From DRLZ01 sp036478815 (GTDB lineage: Bacteria; Pseudomonadota; Gammaproteobacteria; Methylococcales; DRLZ01), in assembly GCA_036478815.1 (NCBI GenBank), contig JAZGEP010000164.1, forward strand, positions 1-5,035: a stretch of 5,035 bases of DNA, in the 5' to 3' direction. Positions within the stretch are counted from its first letter, which is position 1. Every line of letters starts with the position of its first letter. A program made the translations under genes and the position numbers. The notes under the pieces are model-generated. The model made no database searches and was not told the origin of the DNA. It saw only the letters and a list, made by a program, of their open reading frames with translations. This document shows positions 1 to 4,937 of this stretch, piece after piece.

Positions 1-192
1 ATTGGCGCCAACATGATCGCTGTGATGATGGGTATTAAGAATATAATCTAGTCGCCAGTTGCGTTCAGCAAGCAGATTCAGCACGGGCGACGCAATCGCC
101 GGATCGACCACAGCTGTCTTATCTTCATCTGTATCATGAAGTAAATAAATATAATTATCATTGAGAACAGGAAGTTGGCAGATTTCCAGCAT
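1..192 (-). CDS. gloB: Hydroxyacylglutathione hydrolase (glyoxalase II), N-terminal part, cut by window edge
   Basis: Reading the minus strand from the ATG at 192-190 gives 64 codons, open to the window edge. The translation begins MLEICQLPVLNDNYIYLL, continues through a VVDPA segment near residues 28-32, and ends with THHHSDHVGAN at residues 54-64. This is the layout of glyoxalase II: a short N-terminal strand with a DNYIY motif, then the metallo-beta-lactamase-fold THxHxDH motif that binds the two metal ions. In the family the enzyme hydrolyses S-lactoylglutathione to D-lactate and glutathione in the cytoplasm, the second step of methylglyoxal detoxification. About three quarters of a typical protein of roughly 250 residues lies outside the window. 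No strong Shine-Dalgarno is visible; an AGGG lies about 12 bases before the ATG, inside the upstream palindrome. Start and family are confident. Activity cannot be judged from a fragment. Confidence 0.93.
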   Translation of the reverse strand, partial: MLEICQLPVLNDNYIYLLHDTDEDKTAVVDPAIASPVLNLLAERNWRLDYILNTHHHSDHVGAN

Positions 193-198
193 GATTCA

Positions 199-228
199 GA
201 TAAACCCTAAAACGAATACAGGTTTATC
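199..228. repeat. 8-bp perfect inverted repeat in the gloB leader
   Basis: The arms GATAAACC (199-206) and GGTTTATC (221-228) are exact reverse complements separated by 14 bases. The palindrome starts 6 bases upstream of the gloB start codon, so in the gloB transcript it would lie in the 5' leader over the place where a ribosome binding site should be. It could be a regulator site or an RNA hairpin that limits translation, or it could be chance; no family-specific motif is recognised. Confidence 0.45.
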
Positions 229-260
229 TTACAGTGAATGACTGATTGTGAGCTACAGAT

Positions 261-269
261 TTATCCACA
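261..269 (+). promoter_or_regulatory. Perfect consensus DnaA box, single copy
   Basis: TTATCCACA at 261-269 matches the proteobacterial DnaA-box consensus exactly. It lies about 70 bases upstream of the gloB start codon. I found no second consensus box, no AT-rich unwinding repeats and no dnaA, dnaN or rep gene in the window, so an origin is not supported. A solitary box could be a DnaA-controlled promoter element or a chance 9-mer. Confidence 0.35.
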
Positions 270-318
270 AACAGTGAATTAGAGCAAAGAATTATTATTG
301 TGTTTTATTACGCCTAGG

Positions 319-478
319 AGGCTGTCCGAGAATAGAAAAGCCTACTGCGGAAAAACGGGTTTTGGCCCATTTTTCCGATTAAATTCGTTCAATACAGCAA
401 GTATTCGCCTCATTTTAGGCGAAAAAAAATGGACTCAAAACTTTTTCCCTTACTACGGCTTCTAGTCTCGGACAGCCT
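319..478. mobile_element. MITE-like 160-bp element with long terminal inverted repeats
   Basis: The first 13 bases, AGGCTGTCCGAGA (319-331), reappear exactly as their reverse complement at 466-478. The similarity continues imperfectly inward, with small indels, to about 375 on the left and 424 on the right, so most of the element could fold into one long hairpin. The centre has its own small palindrome: TTCGCCT (404-410) and AGGCGAA (417-423). There is no transposase gene. This is the form expected of a non-autonomous miniature element mobilised in trans. The GGCTGTCCGA-type end recalls IS1182/IS5-like transposons, but I cannot confirm the parent. The flanks (CCTAGG on the left, TTTGG on the right) show no clear target-site duplication, so the insertion is old, the borders are a few bases off, or it did not move as a unit. 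Confidence 0.75.
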
Positions 479-562
479 TTTGGTATAGCCCTCAATGGCG
501 TGTGTTTCAGCTCTGGGTTGAATGTGATCTTCCTCCGGTTGGACGCCCATTAAATTTCCAGC

Positions 563-599
563 CATTTTAGAATCAATCATAAAGACTGATTCTAAAATG
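563..599. repeat. 13-bp perfect inverted repeat downstream of the hydrolase gene
   Basis: CATTTTAGAATCA (563-575) and TGATTCTAAAATG (587-599) are exact reverse complements around an 11-base loop. On the minus strand the hairpin lies 51 bases past the hydrolase stop codon, so it could mark or protect the 3' end of that transcript. It lacks the GC-rich stem and following U-run of a standard intrinsic terminator on either strand, so I list it as a repeat. An operator or a remnant of a mobile-element end are alternatives. Confidence 0.6.
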
Positions 600-649
600 A
601 AGCTATCCTAAAAAATCAATGGCCAAAAATCCTACGTTAGTTGCTCAAG

Positions 650-1480
650 TTATTTCTTGCGTGCTCCGAAGTCATGTGTTTTAAGTCGCTTTAATATGTT
701 TGGCCAGAAAGTTGTCCAGCAGCAATAATGATCAACATTCGGATATCGGAGAATTACGGGATCAGGTTGTGAGATTAGTGAAGTTAATACACGATTGACA
801 GGAATATTGTCATCTGCATTACCAATCAAATGAATTTGAGTAATTGTTGGTGGCAGTGCTGCTTCAGTGGCAGGATTCAGTGAGCCAATGAGCGGAGTGT
901 AGTGATGGTGTTGTGACCATGCATCCACATCCAGGTTTCCAGACAGCGTAATAACGCGATGAGTGTTGGCCAGCCTTGGTGCTATTAGCATTGCTAGCGT
1001 GCCACCACCGCTGTAGCCGATAATAGTAACCGCACAAGCTGGGTATGGTTCCAGTAATTTTTTTAACCCAGATACCATTGTATCAACAACTATGGACGAG
1101 TAGCGCCAATGAGTCCAGAATAGTGGGTGACAAGCTGTTGACTGATGTTGTCCGTGATAACAAGGTCGGCCAACGTATAAGGATGCTGTGGTATCCAGAC
1201 TCATTAAATTAAGTGCTAACAAGTGGTTCGGTGTTGGATCGAGCGCAATTTGGGTACGATGCCTCCAGGGTTTTCCATCTCCAGCAATGTAGACATGAAG
1301 TTTGTTATTATTACAGACAGGCTTGTTAGTGAAGGTTGTTAGCAAGAATGAATTGCTAATGAGTTGGTGATGAGTAAACCCAAGATCTGATGCTTGTTGT
1401 TCAAGTCTGACTGCTGGTGTAGTACAGCCAATCATTAATACTGCTGCAGTACAAAGCAGTATTTTGGTAGTCAGTTTCAT
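650..1480 (-). CDS. Predicted lipoprotein with alpha/beta-hydrolase fold
   Basis: The 276-residue product begins with a lipoprotein signal peptide: a basic start (MKLTTK), a hydrophobic stretch and the lipobox LMIGC with Cys19 as the lipidated residue. Thr20 at position +2 argues for outer-membrane sorting by the E. coli rule. The mature part has alpha/beta-hydrolase hallmarks. HVYIAGDGKPW (62-72) is a likely strand plus oxyanion loop. IIGYSGGG (153-160) is the nucleophile elbow with Ser157. GNADDNIP (220-227) supplies a likely acid, Asp223 or Asp224. NVDHYCCW (248-255) supplies His251. An LYVGRPCYHG segment (101-110) and six cysteines after Cys19 fit an oxidising compartment where disulfides could form. 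The substrate is unknown; esterase, lipase or peptidase activity are all possible. The ATG is favoured because the signal peptide starts there, although no good Shine-Dalgarno precedes it. The gene is divergent from the caspase gene with 52 bp between start codons. Confidence 0.82.
   Translation of the reverse strand: MKLTTKILLCTAAVLMIGCTTPAVRLEQQASDLGFTHHQLISNSFLLTTFTNKPVCNNNKLHVYIAGDGKPWRHRTQIALDPTPNHLLALNLMSLDTTASLYVGRPCYHGQHQSTACHPLFWTHWRYSSIVVDTMVSGLKKLLEPYPACAVTIIGYSGGGTLAMLIAPRLANTHRVITLSGNLDVDAWSQHHHYTPLIGSLNPATEAALPPTITQIHLIGNADDNIPVNRVLTSLISQPDPVILRYPNVDHYCCWTTFWPNILKRLKTHDFGARKK
1437..1463. repeat. Overlapping palindromes built from TACTGC/GCAGTA half-sites
   Basis: AATACTGCT (1437-1445) and AGCAGTATT (1455-1463) form a perfect 9-bp inverted repeat with a 9-base spacer. 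Inside it TACTGC (1439-1444) and GCAGTA (1446-1451) form a second palindrome around one base, and a further GCAGTA lies at 1456-1461. The cluster falls in the signal-peptide codons of the hydrolase gene, about 70-95 bases upstream of the caspase start codon, a plausible operator position for that gene. Coding constraint of the hydrophobic leader could also produce it by chance. Confidence 0.4.
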
Positions 1481-1519
1481 CTGTAAGTGATTTGCACAAT
1501 GTGTGTTGCCGTGCTGATT

Positions 1520-1525
1520 GAGGTG
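1520..1525 (+). promoter_or_regulatory. Ribosome binding site of the caspase gene
   Basis: GAGGTG sits 7 bases before the ATG at 1533, a good Shine-Dalgarno match and spacing. A stop codon in the same frame (TGA, 1524-1526) lies right behind the start, so no longer N-terminus is possible. The next methionine (residue 71) lies past the lipobox, so ATG 1533 is well fixed. Confidence 0.8.
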
Positions 1526-1529
1526 ATTA

Positions 1530-1558
1530 ATTATGTGTTATTTTGACAAATTCTCCAA
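1530..1558 (-). promoter_or_regulatory. Candidate sigma-70 promoter for the hydrolase gene
   Basis: On the minus strand TTGGAG (complement of 1553-1558) is followed after 17 bases by CATAAT (complement of 1530-1535). That is optimal spacing and a 5-of-6 match at the -10 hexamer, with a weaker -35. It would start transcription near 1523 and give a leader of about 40 bases. The -10 overlaps the start codon of the divergent caspase gene, so polymerase here would compete with expression of that gene. Found by eye only. No comparably good promoter for the caspase gene was seen; it may lie inside the hydrolase gene. Confidence 0.3.
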
Positions 1559-4550
1559 CTCCATATCGAGATATTCTGGTGGTCAGTGCACCAGCTTTTT
1601 CGCTACTTTATTGCTTACACTGTTGTTTTCTGGTTGTGTTAGTCAGGGCGCCAGTGGTTTTGCTGATGAAGCAGAGATTACACCTGAAAATATCAATAAA
1701 CTGCAAATAGTGGATTGTTTGTTGCCAGGTCAAGTCAGACAGATGGGGCAGAGTTTTACCTATGTAACAGCAAGAAGACCGGTTCGTACGACGGCAGCAA
1801 ATTGTGAAGTCAGAGGTGGTGAATATGTGGCGTTTGATCGTGCAAATTACGCAACTGCCTTAAAAACATGGCAACCCAAAGCCAACGAGGGCGACGCTGA
1901 AGCGCAATTCTATGTTGGTGAAATCTATGAAAAAGGGCTGGGAATATCACCCGATTATGATCTGGCTGCGCTTTGGTATCGTAAAGCGGCTGAGCAAGGA
2001 TATTCATCAGCGATGGTTAATCTTGGTTATCTTTACGAAAAAGGTTTTGGTGTTCCGCAAGATTCAATTGCAGCACTAAACTGGTATCGTAAAGCTGCCG
2101 GGTTGGAAAATACAGACGTTGCATTTTCAGCCAGCGTAGAGCAAACCCAGGCTCAAATAGAGTCATTACGCCAGGAATCAGCCAAATATCAGCAACAGTC
2201 AGAACACTATCAACAGGAATCTGCTCAATTACGTCAGAAACTTGATGACACCAGACAGCAGTTACAATCCACCCAGCAACAACTAAAACAACAAAAACAA
2301 CAAGCATTCAGGGAGCGTCAATCTGTGGCGCGGATGCGTGAACAATTACAAGTGAAAAAACAGGCATCTCCCTCTGATAAATCCGGCTCTCAAAATTCTC
2401 CAGCTGAAATAGCACGCTATGAACTAGAAATTAAACACAAAGAAGCAGAATTACTAAAACAACAACAAATGATTGGTGTGCTTGAGAATGAAGCCATGCA
2501 ACAACAGCAGACTTTGAGTTTTCTTAAAGAGGATGCGAAACGTTTTGCTGCAGTACAAACGAGTGCGCAAATGGATGCATTACGCCAGGAATCAGCCAAA
2601 TATCAACAACAGTCAGAACAATATCAACAGGAATCTGCTCAATTGCGGCAGAAACTTGATGACAATAAACAGCAGTTACTAGCCACCCAGCAACAATTAA
2701 AACAACAAAAACAAAATGCTTTCAATGAAAGTCAAACCGTACAGCGGATGCGCAAACAGTTACAAGAAAAAAAGCTGTCGCTTTCATCTGAACACGCCAC
2801 CTCGCAAAATTCTTTGGCTGAAATAGCACGCTACGAACAAGAGATTAAACGCAAAGAAGCTGAATTACTGAAGCAACAACAAATGATTGGTCTGCTTGAG
2901 AATGAGGCTAAACAACAAACGCAGACTTTGAATATCCTTAAAGAAGGCGCCGAACGTTTTGCAGAGGAAACCAGTCGTGAACTGAGTGACTTGCGTACGA
3001 AACTGTCTTCAAGTAATACCAAATCATTGCAACTGGAAGCCGAGTTACAGCAATCACATCAACGATTAGACCAACTGCATTTCATCATTACTGAACAGAA
3101 TGCAAGTTTGACTGAACGTGAAAGAAATTTCCAAGCCTTACGCAAAAAACTGTTAAACAAGAAAAAGGCAGCTAAAACTCCTAAGGAAAATGCAGAACTA
3201 GACAAATTAACCCAGGCGTTGATACAGCGAGAACGGGAGCTGCAAGCGCAACGAGATAAAATGGCTGAGCTAAATTTTCAATGGAAAACATTATCCAGGC
3301 AGGATCAAATAAAGCAGGAGGAATTAAAAGCGCAGAGCGCTACAATCACTGAGTTACAAGCACGCATTGATCGTGAAAATGAAGAAGCGGCGCTGGCTGA
3401 AAGTGCGACTAGCAAGCTCGCTAAATTGACAGCTCCCCATATTGAAATTATAGACCCTCCGCTTATTGCTCAGCGAGGTACTCGTTCTGTAAATGCCCGT
3501 GCTGATATCAAGTCAAGAACCATTATTGGTAAGGTGCATGCTCCAGGTGGTCTAGTCTCTCTCATTGTTAATGATGTTGAAGAAGTCGTTGATGCTGGTG
3601 GTGTGTTTAAGGTGAATGTTCCGCTTACATCAGCATCGACCTTGATTCAAATTGCCGCTATTGACAAGAATAGCAAACGTTCTGAACTAAAGTTTATAAT
3701 TAACAGGAAGCTTTCGGACACAGCTGTGGCGCTAGGGCAAGGAAATCCACAAACAGGTGAGAAAGCACGCCCCGTTCTCACCAAAATATTACCACGCTCC
3801 TTGTTTGGTAAATATCATGCATTATTGATTGGCAACAATACATATCAAAAATTACCTCATCTTGATACCGCTATCAATGATGCAAAAGGTATTGCAGATG
3901 TTTTGCAAAAACAATATGGATTTAAAACCAAAGTGTTGTTGAACGCAACCCGATACGATATTTTGAAAGCATTGAATAACTATCGTAAACTATTGACCAA
4001 TAATGATAATCTTTTAATTTACTACGCTGGCCATGGGATTTTGGACGAAGTTAATGATCGTGGGCACTGGTTGCCTGTTGATGCCGAACCGGATAGTTCT
4101 GCAAACTGGATTTCTGTTCAGAATGTCACCGATCAGTTAAAGATTATTTCGGCTAAACACGTCCTTGTGGTTGCCGATTCCTGCTATTCAGGTGCATTAA
4201 CCCGCAGTTCTATTGCCAGGCTTGAGGCTGGGATGACTCCGCAAAAACGCGCACAATGGATTAAGCTGATGTTAAATGCCAGATCTCGGGTTGCGTTATC
4301 ATCTGGTGGCTTAGAGCCGGTATTAGATGGCGGTGGAGGTAATCATTCTATTTTTGCCAAGGCATTGATTGATACTCTTTCAAAGAACAATGACTTGATG
4401 GAATCTCAAGCACTCTATCGAAATGTGTCAGCATTGGTTGCCGATGCTGCTAGCGATCAAGACTTTAATCAAGTTCCTGAATTTTCACCTATACGCCACG
4501 CAGGTCATGCTGCAGGAGAGTTTTTTTTCTATCCATCTCAATCGCTATAA
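1533..4550 (+). CDS. Lipoprotein with Sel1 repeats, long coiled coil, Ig-like domain and C-terminal caspase (peptidase C14) domain
   Basis: The 1005-residue product begins with a lipoprotein-like signal: hydrophobic residues 22-32, then LLFSGC with Cys35 as lipidation site and Val36 at +2, predicting an outer-membrane anchor. Residues about 104-190 hold Sel1-type TPR repeats, with YEKGLGISPDYDLAALWYRKA and YEKGFGVPQDSIAALNWYRKA as the clearest units. Residues about 199-632 are a Gln/Glu/Lys-rich coiled coil containing a 138-residue tandem duplication (212-349 and 350-487). Residues about 635-726 look like a beta-sandwich (Ig-like) domain often found beside bacterial caspases. Residues about 760-1000 are the caspase domain: YHALLIGNNTY at the start, the His motif YAGHG with His834, and the Cys motif DSCYSG with Cys884. 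The dyad is complete, so proteolytic activity is likely. Asp882 before the Cys resembles metacaspases and paracaspases, which cleave after Arg or Lys; that specificity is inferred. Substrate and biological role are unknown. Confidence 0.92.
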   Translation: MCYFDKFSNSISRYSGGQCTSFFATLLLTLLFSGCVSQGASGFADEAEITPENINKLQIVDCLLPGQVRQMGQSFTYVTARRPVRTTAANCEVRGGEYVAFDRANYATALKTWQPKANEGDAEAQFYVGEIYEKGLGISPDYDLAALWYRKAAEQGYSSAMVNLGYLYEKGFGVPQDSIAALNWYRKAAGLENTDVAFSASVEQTQAQIESLRQESAKYQQQSEHYQQESAQLRQKLDDTRQQLQSTQQQLKQQKQQAFRERQSVARMREQLQVKKQASPSDKSGSQNSPAEIARYELEIKHKEAELLKQQQMIGVLENEAMQQQQTLSFLKEDAKRFAAVQTSAQMDALRQESAKYQQQSEQYQQESAQLRQKLDDNKQQLLATQQQLKQQKQNAFNESQTVQRMRKQLQEKKLSLSSEHATSQNSLAEIARYEQEIKRKEAELLKQQQMIGLLENEAKQQTQTLNILKEGAERFAEETSRELSDLRTKLSSSNTKSLQLEAELQQSHQRLDQLHFIITEQNASLTERERNFQALRKKLLNKKKAAKTPKENAELDKLTQALIQRERELQAQRDKMAELNFQWKTLSRQDQIKQEELKAQSATITELQARIDRENEEAALAESATSKLAKLTAPHIEIIDPPLIAQRGTRSVNARADIKSRTIIGKVHAPGGLVSLIVNDVEEVVDAGGVFKVNVPLTSASTLIQIAAIDKNSKRSELKFIINRKLSDTAVALGQGNPQTGEKARPVLTKILPRSLFGKYHALLIGNNTYQKLPHLDTAINDAKGIADVLQKQYGFKTKVLLNATRYDILKALNNYRKLLTNNDNLLIYYAGHGILDEVNDRGHWLPVDAEPDSSANWISVQNVTDQLKIISAKHVLVVADSCYSGALTRSSIARLEAGMTPQKRAQWIKLMLNARSRVALSSGGLEPVLDGGGGNHSIFAKALIDTLSKNNDLMESQALYRNVSALVADAASDQDFNQVPEFSPIRHAGHAAGEFFFYPSQSL
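2166..2579 (+). repeat. Coiled-coil repeat unit 1 (138 codons) inside the caspase gene
   Basis: This unit encodes residues 212-349, from LRQESAKYQQQSEHYQQES to just before the second LRQESAKYQQQSEQYQQES. It aligns to unit 2 without any insertion or deletion; the offset is 138 residues at the start (LRQES), the middle (EIARYE) and near the end (LKE). By eye roughly 70-75% of residues are identical, and stretches of DNA are nearly identical, which points to a fairly recent in-frame duplication. The best-kept parts are the first 40 residues and the EIARYE..KEAELLKQQQMIG block; the Ser-rich linker near residues 275-290 is the least conserved. Confidence 0.92.
2580..2993 (+). repeat. Coiled-coil repeat unit 2 (138 codons) inside the caspase gene
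   Basis: This is the second copy, encoding residues 350-487, directly abutting unit 1. The last ten residues of each unit are dissimilar, so the duplicated module proper is about 129 residues plus a divergent tail. The unit length keeps the reading frame. Because the whole stretch is coiled coil, loss or gain of one copy would mainly change the reach of the caspase domain from the membrane. Confidence 0.92.
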
Positions 4551-4555
4551 GGTGA

Positions 4556-4569
4556 TTTGACGAAATAAA
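4556..4569 (+). repeat. 14-bp direct repeat, copy 1
   Basis: TTTGACGAAATAAA occurs here, 5 bases after the caspase stop codon, and again exactly at 4893-4906 in the same orientation, 337 bases away. Each copy opens a longer related block. A third, inverted and degenerate version (TTTATTCC) closes the window at 5035. Confidence 0.75.
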
Positions 4570-4595
4570 TAGACCAATATTACACAGGATTTTTG

Positions 4596-4794
4596 GTAAC
4601 TTCTCATTATTTACCGGCACCTTTAAAATCAATTGGTTACAGTGCATAAAAATTGGACGTTTTAATTTTAACCTTTGTAAGTCATTGATATTTTGATTTT
4701 ACAAACGAGTTTTAATGATATTTCTACATTTATTTCATTAAAATCACTTCTAAGTTATTGAATTATAAGCTGCTGGTAAATAATGAGAAGTTAC
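4596..4794. repeat. 27-bp inverted repeats enclosing a 145-bp AT-rich core
   Basis: The left arm (4596-4622) and right arm (4768-4794) are reverse complements over 27 bases with 2 mismatches; the shared core is TTCTCATTATTTACC and its complement. The enclosed 145 bases are very AT-rich and contain two smaller palindromes: TTTGTAA/TTACAAA (4674-4680, 4699-4705) and TTTTAATGA/TCATTAAAA (4710-4718, 4735-4743). The size and form suit a MITE or a large RNA hairpin downstream of the caspase gene. No transposase or target-site duplication is evident. Confidence 0.7.
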
Positions 4795-4815
4795 GATTTT
4801 TGTTTGTCTAAGGAG

Positions 4816-4892
4816 CGTGCATGGAATAACATGAACAATGATGGTGCAGGAGCAAAAAGATAAGCCAGAATGTTCAAGTGATTTCATGCACG
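4816..4892. repeat. 8-bp inverted repeat CGTGCATG/CATGCACG
   Basis: CGTGCATG (4816-4823) and CATGCACG (4885-4892) are exact reverse complements about 60 bases apart, with weaker similarity beyond. The right arm directly abuts the second copy of the 14-bp direct repeat. Confidence 0.4.
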
Positions 4893-4937
4893 TTTGACGA
4901 AATAAAGTTACCAACCTTGCTTGTCTTTTTGCTCCTG
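4847..4937. repeat. 19-bp inverted repeat with one mismatch
   Basis: CAGGAGCAAAAAGATAAGC (4847-4865) is the reverse complement of 4919-4937 except for one base. The right arm lies inside the left arm of the larger terminal palindrome at 4896-5035, so the two structures cannot both form at once. Confidence 0.65.

Larger units (their letters stand above)
193..649. other. Gene-free intergenic stretch between gloB and the hydrolase gene
   Basis: I see no credible protein gene or RNA gene in these 457 bases. gloB starts at the left border and reads away; the lipoprotein hydrolase gene ends at the right border and reads toward this stretch. The content is a small palindrome just upstream of gloB, a consensus DnaA box, a 160-bp MITE-like element and a 13-bp perfect inverted repeat, each listed separately. 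The unexplained remainder is about 270-318 (AT-rich, probably the gloB upstream region) and 479-562 (no recognisable signal). Confidence 0.7.

Noticed and set aside
404..429. Hairpin TTCGCCT/AGGCGAA followed by an A-run, considered as a minus-strand terminator
   Set aside because: On the minus strand the T-run precedes the hairpin rather than following it, and on the plus strand the hairpin is followed by A, not T. It is better explained as the core of the MITE-like element.
410..550. A 47-codon minus-strand open frame (MGVQPEEDHIQPRAETHAIE...) running from the spacer into the MITE-like element
   Set aside because: No Shine-Dalgarno before the ATG, the C-terminal half is MITE sequence, and the protein resembles nothing I know. 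At best it is a remnant of a gene broken by the element.
1810..3022. Minus-strand open frames of 60-96 codons opposite the Sel1 and coiled-coil part of the caspase gene
   Set aside because: They lie wholly antisense to a well-supported gene. Two of them mirror the duplicated unit, and their Cys/Ser-rich translations are the expected complement of Gln/Glu/Lys codons.
4519..4529. Run of eight T near the end of the caspase gene as a phase-variation tract
   Set aside because: Only the last dozen residues would change, after the complete catalytic domain, so slippage would have little effect.
4809..4863. Strong AAGGAG ribosome-binding-like site before ATG at 4821
   Set aside because: That frame stops after two codons (ATG GAA TAA), and the ATG at 4831 gives only 10 residues.
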